This document shows, in pieces, positions 13,475 to 23,620 of a stretch of DNA of 64,000 bases. Source of the stretch: Rhopalosiphum padi (taxonomy: Eukaryota > Arthropoda > Insecta > Hemiptera > Aphididae); assembly GCF_020882245.1 (NCBI RefSeq), contig NC_083598.1, forward strand, positions 60,735,858 through 60,799,857, given 5' to 3'. Under the pieces are notes generated by a model. The model was not told the origin of the DNA. It ran no database searches and was given only the letters and a program-made list of their open reading frames with translations. The translations under genes were made by a program, and so were the position numbers. Numbering within the stretch: the stretch's first letter is position 1; every line of letters begins with the position of its first letter.

Positions 13475-13974
13475 AATTATATCATATAATACAAATACGT
13501 TAAACAACACGAGTCGTTAGTTCATGTCGTTTATTTCATATTAATCTTGCGAGCATGTTTTTCATTAAATTGTCCAAAAAGTCGACTTTCAAGTTCAAAC
13601 GCCACTATTGTTTATTGTTTTTTTTCTACTCTAATCAAAAGTTAAAAGCATAACAAATCAAATACCCATCAAGCAGGCGTTTATCTATCATAATATTTCA
13701 CATAATATATATACATGTATTATCACAAAATTTATCATAATATATTACACTCGGCCAATAATAAAACGTCTATATATTGTGTTTGAATATTCTTCCGATA
13801 TAATTTTCAGCGGAGATATTATACGGTGATGACGTCCATATCATTATAATATGTAACTGTATGTAAGTATTATATCTACTGACGTATATGTTTGTAATGA
13901 CACGTGGTAGATGGATATATACGCGTACCTATAGGTATAGAAACTGTATACATAATAGTGTATTAAACCCTACG
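13276..13974. other. AT-rich intergenic or intronic DNA
   Basis: Contains the CA repeat at 13441-13472 and otherwise no coding or RNA signal. Confidence 0.5.
13441..13472. repeat. (CA)n microsatellite
   Basis: A pure CA run of about 30 bases. Confidence 0.95.
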
Positions 13975-14830
13975 CTGTGCTGCGTACAATAATAATGCAG
14001 TCATCGCCGTTCTTCTCGCCGCCCGAGTAAGTCGCACGCGCGGGCGGAAGCCACTGAAAGTCGAATCTAATTTGTGTGTTACACACGAACGTGGAAACGT
14101 GACTCTGGCATAGTACTGCCGCCGCCCAGTCCCGTCCCATTCCGCTCTCTCACTCTCTCTCTCGTTGTCGCCGACGTATATGCACAGCGAGCGTATCGTA
14201 TCGTATCGTATCCTGTGCAATAGTATACGTATATACGATTTCCGACGTGGAAATTAAACTTCGTTCATCTCTGCCATCGGCGAACGGTTCTAAAAAATCG
14301 TACTCATTGTGTATGTGTGTGTGTGTGTGTGCTGTTATATGAGGGGAAACCGAATAGAAAAAAAAGTATAAAAATAACCGAAATAAAACAATGGGGAAAA
14401 AAATAACATACACGCACATGCACACACACACACACACGTACAGGAAACGGTTGCTGGAAATCAATAAATGGACTACCGCCGGCGTGCGTATACTTCCTGA
14501 CGTATATACTGCAGCCACCGCCTCCGCCGCCGCCACATAGTGTGTGCGTCCGGCAAATATGTACATAAATCCACTCGTGTGTGTGTGTGTATACGTGTGT
14601 ATCCAATGCGTGTATATTATCGTATAATATTATATATAATTAACGTTGTATGTTTCATCAACTAGTTCCCCCTCGCCCCCGCCGCGACCGCGATTGAACC
14701 TGCGCGATCGCTGACCGCACAAACTTTTCCGGACGAGGGTCCGCGCGTACAGGTACAGTCCGGTGGTCCGTCGTTTGCACGGTGATGGCCGACTACAATA
14801 CGGCGGGCTCTCCGTAAACGTAAATTTTGT
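13975..14830. promoter_or_regulatory. CpG-rich island, probable promoter or 5' exon region
   Basis: The sequence is GC- and CpG-rich against an AT-rich background, with CT/GAGA-type runs (CTCTCTCACTCTCTCTCTCG near 14143) and three short TG/CA repeats. Such patches in insect genomes often mark promoters and 5' untranslated exons (inference). On the plus strand an ATG at 14785 reads MADYNTAGS and reaches a GTAAAC donor-like site at 14814, which would make a very short first coding exon. A second donor-like site, CCCGA|GTAAGTC, lies near 14026. The long minus-strand frames here are His/Thr/Val-Cys artefacts of the microsatellites. Direction of transcription cannot be decided. Confidence 0.4.
14310..14331. 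repeat. (TG)n microsatellite
   Basis: TG run inside the CpG-rich island. Related short CA and TG runs follow at about 14423-14437 and 14576-14590. Confidence 0.9.
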
Positions 14831-16840
14831 ATAATCGCGATGACGGTTTTTTGACGCCTATGCAGCGCGTTCGCATGTCTGCTCGACTACCGGTTTTCAC
14901 GTTGTAATTATATACATACACAGTAATTACGAAATCGTTTATTATTTACATGTTATACTGTGACGTAGATACTAACTGAAATCGTCCAAGCCGCGCACCA
15001 TAATACATGACTACGATATTCATTATTCTTGTTTGTTTTCCTTCTTGTGTCTATTATATATCCTTCCGGTTATCGGCTAACGATATTTATTATATTTTAC
15101 TCGCCATCTAATCTAGGTCTTCCCGGGTCTTCCTAAGTAGTATTTTCCCAAATTCCTTCAATATTCTGTCATAACTCGCTCTCTTTATAGTTTATATACT
15201 CATTTTTTTCAAAACGTGTTCTAGAAATTGGATGCTATGGACATATTATTATGAGGTCTTTAAAACAAAACTAGTCACTGGCTCCAAAACGTATTTCAGT
15301 TCTATTACTTGTTAATTGAATATTTTTTATCAACAGTCCGTGTCTGTATCAAATATTGGATTGACAATTAATTATTCTCAACGCTTTGTCATAAGTATGT
15401 TTTCACCTTTCTTTTGCGTCGCATTAATATATGTAGTATGTACTCCACTTAACTTCGTAAAAATCAAAAAGAATATTAATAATTGGTCCTACTCTATTAT
15501 TGAACTGACCATAAAGTTTGAAGTAATTAAAACAAAACGTAGAAAATTGATTATGCAAATATTATAAACTTTGTAAATAACCATTGAGACCACCGTGCAC
15601 TTACAACGTTTGTTTGACAATTAAACATATTTTCACCGAATCTCGTCAATTCTCAAGATAGAGTTAATTCAAAGCTCTCGGAATCATTAGCTGAATCGCT
15701 CAATCAGGAATTTTACTCTATATCCGGCGCCATTAACGTCATTGTCGCTATCCATTTATACATGATGTCTCTAAGATAAACATAAATAATTATTATAATC
15801 GTTTAAAACGTCAACTATTATAACAGTTACAGTTATTACTGAACGATATTTGAAAAAATCGATTAAAATTATTGCATAATATAGTGTACATACTGTATAC
15901 GCACTCTCGCGAGACCAGCAGGTGGTAATTCGATAATTTTAACGACTTTTTTTTCTCTTTTTTACTTTTTACTTTTTCTACAACGCTTTTTAAAATATTT
16001 ATAAATTGATGATGCTATGTCACTAATGGATTGTAAGTGCTTAAAATCAAAGGTTGTTATTCGTATTGATCTTATATTAATACATACAATGTAAAGTGCA
16101 ATCAAATAATACTCTTAGAGACTTTTGAATGATTTATGTAGATTAAAATTTAATTTATTACAAAAACTAAATAATATAAATAAACGGATACAATGACGAT
16201 AAGTAAATGGTTAATATTTAAGATTTAAAATTGTGTTTATATAAATGTATAAAATCAAATTTTTCTATTAAATTGTATTTATATAAATATTTATTTTCAA
16301 AAACATTAATATTTCGTAATTAATTTAACTTTTTAAATAATAAGTACTATTTATAAAAAATTTAAAAAAAATAATATAAAATATAGGTGCTAATCTTCAA
16401 AAATAAAATAATAACTGAATAAAATATAGTTAACATAAGGTATAAAAGTTATTATTTATTTTCAATTGTTATTTCAAACATTTTTTTACACGGATTGTAT
16501 ATAGTTTGTATATATATTGGATTATTTTTTATTTAGCAAAAGTCCGTATAGCATATTTTTTTTTAGTTTTCTGTATGTTGATTATGTGCGTTTAAAAAAA
16601 ATATATTTATATATTATATATATATTTGCTTGTCATCGCATTCAGGAGCATACAGATTGAATCAATTTTCAACTTTATGTATAGTTTTTTTATCTATATA
16701 GTTGGAATACATCATTTATTAAAATTGAATGTGATCTACTCGATGACGAAGCATGCTAAGGACAACCTACTAGACTGTAAACAATCTTTTTTTGTTTTGT
16801 TTTATTTTAGTAATAATTTAGTTATAAATCGAATAAAATA
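14831..16840. other. AT-rich noncoding DNA
   Basis: AT-rich with T and A homopolymers. The longest plus-strand frame (about 15316-15567) starts at a non-initiator context and has the Ile/Asn/Lys/Phe-rich composition of chance frames. No RNA gene or element boundary seen. Confidence 0.5.
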
Positions 16841-16844
16841 ATAT

Positions 16845-17047
16845 ATACGATATACATGTATTTGAGTATAATATTTAAAAGCAGTTAGACCGTAATAGAC
16901 CAATTTTGGAATATAATTTATATATACATATATATATTATTTAAAATCAGTTTAACAATATACCCAATAAATTGAATAAATTTCCCAAAATTGGTCTATT
17001 ACGGTCTAACTACTTTTAAATATTATACTTAAATACATTTATCGTAT
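16845..17047. mobile_element. Foldback MITE with about 63-bp inverted arms
   Basis: The left arm (16845-16909) and right arm (16985-17047) are inverted copies with only a few differences. The innermost 27 bases, including AGTTAGACCGTAATAGACC, are identical, as is TATAATATTTAAAAG further out. The roughly 75-base centre is AT-rich. No coding capacity is present. A short palindromic element of this kind fits a non-autonomous MITE or foldback element. The outer ends blur into AT-rich sequence, so I cannot define the target-site duplication or superfamily. As RNA, this segment would form a long hairpin. Confidence 0.8.
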
Positions 17048-17590
17048 TATATTGAAATATAATATACTAAACAAATAGGTTTTGATTTACAAGAGTTTAA
17101 ATAAAGTATATTTTATTATTCATACGGTAAACATGCATAATTTTTAAGTAAATAAATAAGTGTTATGTAAAATACACATGTTATACACAATGTACATATT
17201 ATTTTATTTGACTTAATTATCATGATGTCGTAGGTGTTGCGGTAGTTTCGTGGACGCGATATAATAACTAAATATAAGTATTCTGTTTATTAGTCATTTA
17301 GGAAGACAAACAATGAAATATATTTATGAATAAAAAGTACTTAAAATATTACGTAAACAACAACGAGTAAAAATTAATTTGAAAAAATGTTGTATTTTAT
17401 TGGTTGTAGGGATGAAACAAAGCTAGCCTAAGCTCATAAATGAATAAACAATTAATCTTAAAAGATAGCTTAGCTTTATATATCATGACTTTTTAAACGT
17501 AAAAATTAAAACTAAATATTTATAATAAGAGAATGTATTTATATAGATAAAAAAGAAAAAAATAGGCTTACAATGTTATGTTGATGAACG
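17048..17590. other. AT-rich noncoding DNA
   Basis: No coding, RNA or repeat signal beyond AT-rich sequence. Confidence 0.5.
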
Positions 17591-17591
17591 A

Positions 17592-17615
17592 ATTTACATT
17601 TCTAGAAATGTAAAT
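17592..17615. repeat. Perfect 24-bp palindrome
   Basis: The half-site ATTTACATTTCT is followed immediately by its exact reverse complement. There is no spacer. Confidence 0.95.
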
Positions 17616-19630
17616 CAAAATTAAATTTCCAGAAAACAAGACTGGCAAAATCACTTTGGACCTTTTCCAATTTGGATTTCAGACCACGGAGACGTGGTTT
17701 AATTACTATGACGTCATCAAAAAGCTAAGAGTTACTGTGAACAAATCCCAACAAATAACACCAATACAAACGACAGAGGAGGTATTAATCATTATTACCC
17801 GAGAACAGAGACTATATAATAAATCCTGGATGCTGACTAACAAAGCAAAAAATCAATACACAAAACAAAAACTATAATGTTTTACACATAAATAAGTATA
17901 TTGATATGGAAAGCGAGTAATCTATACATTTTGATTTTTAATTTTATAATGGTGGGTGCATAATTTTATCTTATGTGTGATAAAATAAAAAAACACAATA
18001 TTGGATCTTTTAATATTTATTCATCTGTTAAACTTTGAAGGAATTGAAATTGTTTGAATATTAAATCGTCGTTAAAAGTTTCATACGTAAATTAGCGGCA
18101 TGATAGGTAATAATATTATAATGTAATATGATTTATTAATGAAACAGCAGGATGGTTAACAACAGCTGCCGATTAAACCATGATCAAATTATCGTAAATC
18201 CGATAATTGAACTTAGAAAAGGAAAAAACCTCTCTGGTTTCTACACCAATAATTTCGAACTCGATAATTGCACTGTGTGCATGTTATCGTTCATAGATCG
18301 TCATTTTATTATTATACTATATCATTACACTATCATATTATTTTATCGTAAATAAGTTCATGTTGTTATTAAATGTATACTTTCTGTTTTATATTTTTTC
18401 ATTTGTCACTATAATTTAAAAACTACGGTAATCCATAAAATATATTAAACACATAAAATAATCATCTAGAAAGCTTTTGTAACCCTTACATACTCTTTAT
18501 GTTATGATACAGAATTTATTTTGGCTAATTTATTGTAATAACTGTAATCTATGCATATTTATTTGTAAAATAATTAATTATTTGCTAATATAATGTGTTT
18601 CTGAGCAAAACATATTACTTATTTACTCTATGATTTTACAAGCAAATCTTTAAACACGTAAAATGCATTTTAAAAATGTTAACATAAAATCAAGGCCATA
18701 ACCACTAATATCATGAAATGAATACTAGAAGCATGCGCCTAAAGCACCTAAAAAAATAGAGTTTGTTGCTGTTCTATACTAGGCACAATCGAAACAAGAC
18801 AGGAAGTAAAGTAATGACGTTTTATTTTGTTGTAAAATAGAAAAAAACACGATTGATTGTTTGTGAGACTGCATAACGATAAAAAAAAACATAATATCGC
18901 CTATATCAGTACTCATTTATGTACGTTATGCTAAATATAGTACACGGTAAATGATAATAAATAGATGCTAACATAATAATATTATAGATACAAAAGTGTG
19001 GTATGTATTAATGACTTATCTTTAAAAACCGCTAAAAAGAGTTGTAATATTTATCACAGATTAAGAATATCCTAATGATAATATATTTAACTAACTAATA
19101 GATCGACTCCATTAAGGAATTTCAATTTACAACGGAAGTCAAAAAGGTATCTAAAATGTGGAGAGGAAAAGTATTATTATTATAATTATTGTGGTCACTG
19201 AACAATTGATGTAGTTATATTATGCTAAATAAATAAACAACGCGTTAACAAAGCTGATGCATACAAAAGAGTCGGACGGAAAAAACTAAATGAAGAGCGC
19301 TTAAAGTAAAGGATTAATGTGATTTTATTTATTATTTTATAATTGCTACATTGAATAAAACCTGTAATTTTAGCTAGTATAATCTATACGTTATATAAAT
19401 TATGTCGATAATATTCTTATATTATTAACATTATTAATATCCAGCTTTGTTATGGACCAGATGGATCTCTAAGCTGTTAAATGATGAAATAATTTATTAT
19501 ATATTATGCCATTTTTGGCGCGCGTGTGTGTGTAATAGCGAAAATGGCTTGTGGAAAAATAAGAAAACCAAGAGAGAGATTGTGTGAGAGTGGAGAAAAA
19601 ATGTAAAGAACGAAGAAAGCGTAGAGAATA
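17616..19630. other. AT-rich noncoding DNA
   Basis: The open frames at about 17656-17877 and 18152-18355 begin at non-ATG or poor-context codons and have the composition of chance frames. A slightly GC-richer word cluster near 17660-17710 lacks splice sites. No RNA genes seen. Confidence 0.45.
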
Positions 19631-19639
19631 GAAAAAAAC

Positions 19640-20220
19640 CGTCGCCAAGGCTTTCTGTAATTACCCTGCGGTTGCCGTCCACGCGCGTCAAGACGTTAGG
19701 CACCACCCCTCTCCAGTGCTTACATTCTGCGAGACGTGGGGTGCTACGCGGGTGTTCGGTGGGTGGTATTTGGAGCGAGCGGTGCTTGCCGCGGCAACGT
19801 CGGGAAATATTGATTGTCCCGCGCGCCCTCCGCAGGCACATGTGGAAAACAACCCTCACCCGTCAGGCTATTGCCGCCGCCGCCGCCGACAGTGTTTTGC
19901 TGCCGGGTGAAATTTAATAATCGAGCCCCTCAGGTTACGACGACGACGACGACGACGGAAAAGGGACGCTGTCGTCGTGGCGCGGGCGACGCGTCCCATT
20001 CTTCTCTTTTTGCATTAGGTAAACGTTTTATTCACCCCCGCGCTCATACACGCATGACTGACATACACATACACACCCATCTACATACAACAGCGACGAT
20101 TTACCCCCTCGTCGTCAATCGTTACCTGCACTGACCGACACTACCACCGCCGAATAAGAGCTACCCCTACGCACCAAAGCATACTCGTGTGCGCCACGCT
20201 ATCACCGCTGGTAATATAAT
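19640..20220. promoter_or_regulatory. CpG-rich island, probable promoter or 5' exon region
   Basis: A GC- and CpG-rich block with a CCG run near 19874-19888 and an ACG run near 19936-19957. Several frames on both strands are open at once, the usual result of low stop density. On the plus strand a frame is open through the CCG/ACG runs up to TTAG|GTAAACG near 20018, a plausible donor. On the minus strand GCAG|GTAACG near 20126 is also a plausible donor, but every frame of the segment before it (to an acceptor-like CCAG near 20212) contains a stop, so it would be untranslated. I interpret the block as promoter or 5' UTR DNA; strand is undecided. Confidence 0.4.
19936..19957. repeat. (ACG)n trinucleotide repeat
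   Basis: Seven tandem ACG units within the CpG-rich island. Confidence 0.9.
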
Positions 20221-21860
20221 TATTGTTATTAATTAAACACACGTGCTGAACGTTTCTCACCAAACCCAACGCATCAGCAGCGATTCCGGATACCATCACC
20301 ACTCGTGTTATCAAACGAATTCGTTTGAAAAAATGAATGTGGTTATTTTGAATGTCGTATCCGTCAAAAGCTCATTTAAGTCACCGATGAAATACAACAG
20401 TTGCACATACTATTCACATCACATAAAATGATAATATTATGTCTCTCGATAGATTCCTCGCCTATATACGAGTTGCAACTTACAACGATACATGTATATT
20501 ATATTATAACATAATAATAAAGTTTTGGAGTTGAAAACATCGATATAATGTTCACAATAGTATCAAAATATACAAGTTTTTACTATATTTCCGTATATTG
20601 TATACTTCTCGCACAATATTATGTAACACATTATATAGAAAACCTAACGGTTTACTTATAGATACAGATCGTTGACGTATTTTTTTTTGTGGAAACGAAA
20701 AATATTAATCTCAGCGGTGACTCGATAAACTTCCCTCCGCAAGTAATGAAGCGTTCTCTCGGGTATAGTTGAAACTCGAAGGAAGTACATCGGGGAATTC
20801 TTAATCTCCGCAACATGCGCCGAGGAAAAAATAAAAAGAAACGTCGTACAATAATGTTATACATATAGTTTCTATTCAATAGTTGATTACCTACACAGAG
20901 GCGCACGCGCATAAATTGTTCTGTACGGATACATTTTGTGAGATGAAAATAAAAAGATGAAATACGTCATCCCCGTCAGAATTTATACAGGGATGTCTGT
21001 AATTTTGAAATGCTCGGAAATTATAGTCATCCGGTGTGTCCCCTAGTCGTATAAAGATCGACCGCGCACGGAGACGTGATGGGAAATACAGTTGAAAGGA
21101 CAACTGGCATAGTATATTTTTTAGATAAAATAAAAATACTTGAAAACTAAATTCTTGTTGACCACTCGATAGGTTAGGCATGTGTTACACAAAAATTCGA
21201 AGTACGAGTGTCTTAAAGTAATCAGTACGATGAAACCGGCAGGTGGACGATTTAAATCGTCTATAATATATTATTATTATAATAACCAGATGTAAAAAAA
21301 AACTAATTCTTCACTCGTTCCAAAACGACAAATAACTTACTCGGGGCTGCAACTCAATTACGAGCACGTGATTTTTCTGTACACTAATTATTATTGCAGT
21401 TAGTTGTTTTTTGGCTGGTCATCGCACTGAGGTCCATGATGAACAGATGGAAAAAAGAACAAACGCATACTAACCGGTTTTATGTGTAATATATTATTCA
21501 CAACGTTCATTTGACATACATTAATACCATAACCGTTGTGTATAGCCAGTACAGTACTATTACAATGGTATATAGCTCGTAAAAATATACACCAGTTACG
21601 TTGTAATAATATGTTGGACATAAAACATAGGTATTTTAGCGTAAACAAAAAATCTTTGTTTTCGCCAAGTAAAATACCTTTACAGAGGGTGTTATTTTGT
21701 CATCTACTTCCGTTTAATGCGACGTAGTTAAAATGCCGCATTTAAAAGACAATATAATAATAAATTACAATGCCGGTTGTTCTTTTTTTAAATTTCGATC
21801 GCATGTATGTATAGGTAACCAAATATTAAAAAACACGGACCGCGGTCAAATAATAATCAT
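20221..21860. other. Mixed noncoding DNA
   Basis: Less AT-rich than most of the window. Minus-strand open frames at about 20912-20652 and 21181-20891 have varied residue composition but no supporting splice sites, signal peptide or recognisable motif, so I do not call them genes. If the gene starting at 22,761 is real, this is part of its first intron. Confidence 0.35.
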
Positions 21861-21869
21861 AATCATTAC

Positions 21870-21903
21870 CTGCGGAGATGTGATCGTCGCGGTCGCGTAT
21901 CGG
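21870..21903 (-). CDS. Possible second exon of the minus-strand gene at 22.7 kb
   Basis: On the minus strand a very GC-rich 34-base segment ends in a strong donor, CGCAG|GTAATG. Immediately upstream is ATAG, an acceptor-like dinucleotide with a poor pyrimidine tract. If spliced to the phase-0 exon at 22,761-22,699, it would read PIRDRDDHISA with one base left over. All three frames are open in so short a segment, so the frame carries no weight. The call rests on the donor, the composition and the position 0.8 kb downstream of the first exon. Confidence 0.2.
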
Positions 21904-22698
21904 CTATTATAATACTACCATTATAATTGCATTACGAGGGTCGTCTCGGTGGACCGTTTTATCTGGTGTACGGGTCATCGAGAAAAAAATTACTATTCAC
22001 ACACACTATTGACATTACTAAAACACTCGATATTATATACCCACTAATAACGGTTTGCCTGCTCATTTTTTTTGTTTCTCTAGGAAAAAATTATTTGGTT
22101 GTCGTTGTCACCGTCATGATACACTGCAAGTGCAGTGACCGAAATACGAATATCCGGGATATCAAACCAGTAGCAGATAAATGAGTTATTTCAGACGTGA
22201 CCAACTCTTAAAAAATATTGAGGTTTATTCTGCTTCCAGGGTTTTGTTTCTAATTTTAGAGGGCAGGCAAGTAAGCTCTTCAATCAATTTCAATATTCGT
22301 TATACACTCGCTACCCACAAAAAAAAGGATGATTTGTATAATGCATAATACGTATACGAATAATAATACTTAATAAAAACACAACAATATATTAATCTAT
22401 GCAATGGTGATTTAAATGCAAAACAAAAATGCCTCGAAGATTAAGTACATCCCAAATCAGGATCCCGTTATAACGCTAAATTATAATCGATGCTAAGCCG
22501 ATCACACCAACAGACGTCCGACGGGCTGTTTTTTTTTGTTAAAATCGGGCACGGCCAGTGGCTACCTCGTCCCGCGTTAACCAAACGAACAGTCGATTCA
22601 AACAGACAGACTGCGTTTAACATTTTATACATTCCGATCATTCTACGCACAGCGGTATAGCCGTTATTAAAAAGACAATTGGCGATGGTGGCACTTAC

Positions 22699-22761
22699 CT
22701 TGAGCGTTAGGGCGTACAGCGGCGCGACGAACAGGGCTGCGCACAGGACGACGGCCCGCAT
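22699..22761 (-). CDS. First coding exon of an unidentified secreted or membrane protein (signal peptide)
   Basis: The ATG at 22761 opens 21 codons, MRAVVLCAALFVAPLYALTL plus a final Lys, and ends at a near-perfect donor, AAG|GTAAGTGCC, leaving a phase-0 intron. The residues fit a signal peptide: an Arg near the start, a hydrophobic core (VVLCAALFVAPL) and small residues near a possible cleavage site (LYA). The codons are GC-rich at third positions, unlike the AT-rich surroundings. A CpG-rich promoter-like island lies directly upstream (higher coordinates). Reading past the donor gives about 75 more codons that look like intron translation. The mature protein must be encoded further down the minus strand, behind a long intron or outside the window. 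I cannot identify the family from the leader alone. Confidence 0.65.
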
Positions 22762-23043
22762 GGTTGCAGTGGTGGTCGATGTCGTGTGTTATTGCAGCGC
22801 GCGTCCGAAAGCACTCGGACGGACGGAACCCGACGGGTGCGCGCGGCCGTCAGTCGGCGAAGAACGAGAGGAGCAAAAACGAAAAAAAATAAAGATTTGC
22901 AAATGGGACCGACCGAAACGAAATCGATGCGAAACGCGGTGTCGGAGACGAACCGGCGGGCACGATTATGATGTTGTGTACAAGTACAATATTGTGAGTA
23001 TCGCAATGTGACTGTTCTCGAACCGAACGGCCGTCCGAATACT

Positions 23044-23048
23044 ACTGA
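23044..23048 (-). promoter_or_regulatory. Candidate initiator (TCAGT) for the 22.7-kb gene
   Basis: A TCAGT pentamer in GC-rich context upstream of the signal-peptide exon. It matches the arthropod initiator core; no TATA box lies about 30 bases upstream of it. Pentamers recur by chance. Confidence 0.2.
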
Positions 23049-23174
23049 CGGCGACGAAGTACGGTACGTATAATGCCCACTACACCCGGTCTCTGCAGTC
23101 GGAGGTCGTATAGTATGCGTGCGCGCGCGTGCGCTCTGGTGACTGTGTGCGTGTGCCGTAAAGGACTATTAACC

Positions 23175-23229
<55 letters not shown>

Positions 23230-23258
23230 ATATAAATGTACCTATATATATATATATG
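23175..23258. repeat. Compound (AT)n(GT)n(AT)n microsatellite
   Basis: An AT run, a GT run of about 19 bases, another AT run and, after a short gap, a further TA run, all within the CpG-rich island upstream of the 22.7-kb exon. Confidence 0.95.
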
Positions 23259-23620
23259 TATATAATGTGTGCTGTGAGGCGGTGGACTAAATGCGCGAGC
23301 GCGCGGGGAACGACCGATGTGTCGCTGGCTCGTCGCAGGAATGTCGTGTACGACGCGGCCGAGATGGGCCCGGGACGAGTAGAGCGGCAGCGGTGGCGGC
23401 GGCGGTGGCGGTAGCGGAGGTGGCGGTTTGCCGAGTGTGCGCAGGTGCGCAGCCGCCGTCCGGATCTAATGTATACGCGTTTCCCATTCCGCGACGGTGC
23501 AGAGCGCTCCGCCATCTGTCCGCCGCCGGACCTAACCGACCCGGTCCCGACGCGCCGCCGCGGGGCGAGTTGTCGGCTCTGATAACCACCGTTTTTATGC
23601 ATTTTCTAGACTTCCGTGAT

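Larger units (their letters stand above)
22762..23620 (-). promoter_or_regulatory. CpG-rich promoter and 5' UTR region of the minus-strand gene
   Basis: This is the most GC- and CpG-rich block in the window and lies immediately 5' of the signal-peptide exon. Reading the minus strand, no strong acceptor separates it from the ATG, so the 5' UTR may be continuous with the coding exon. An arthropod initiator-like TCAGT lies at 23048-23044, about 285 bases before the ATG, with GC-rich GGTTCG- and GGACGG-like words just downstream of it. A compound AT/GT repeat (23175-23258) and a GGC/GGT-rich block (about 23388-23425) lie further upstream. Open frames on both strands here are side effects of high GC content. 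The transcription start itself is inferred. Confidence 0.5.

Noticed and set aside
19497..19859. 120-codon minus-strand frame in a CpG-rich island
   Set aside because: The second half is Phe/Leu/His-rich low complexity, other frames are open too, and no splice or promoter evidence singles it out.
22468..22698. Continuation of the minus-strand frame beyond the 22.7-kb exon
   Set aside because: The consensus donor at 22,698 explains the end of coding better; downstream residues look like translated intron.
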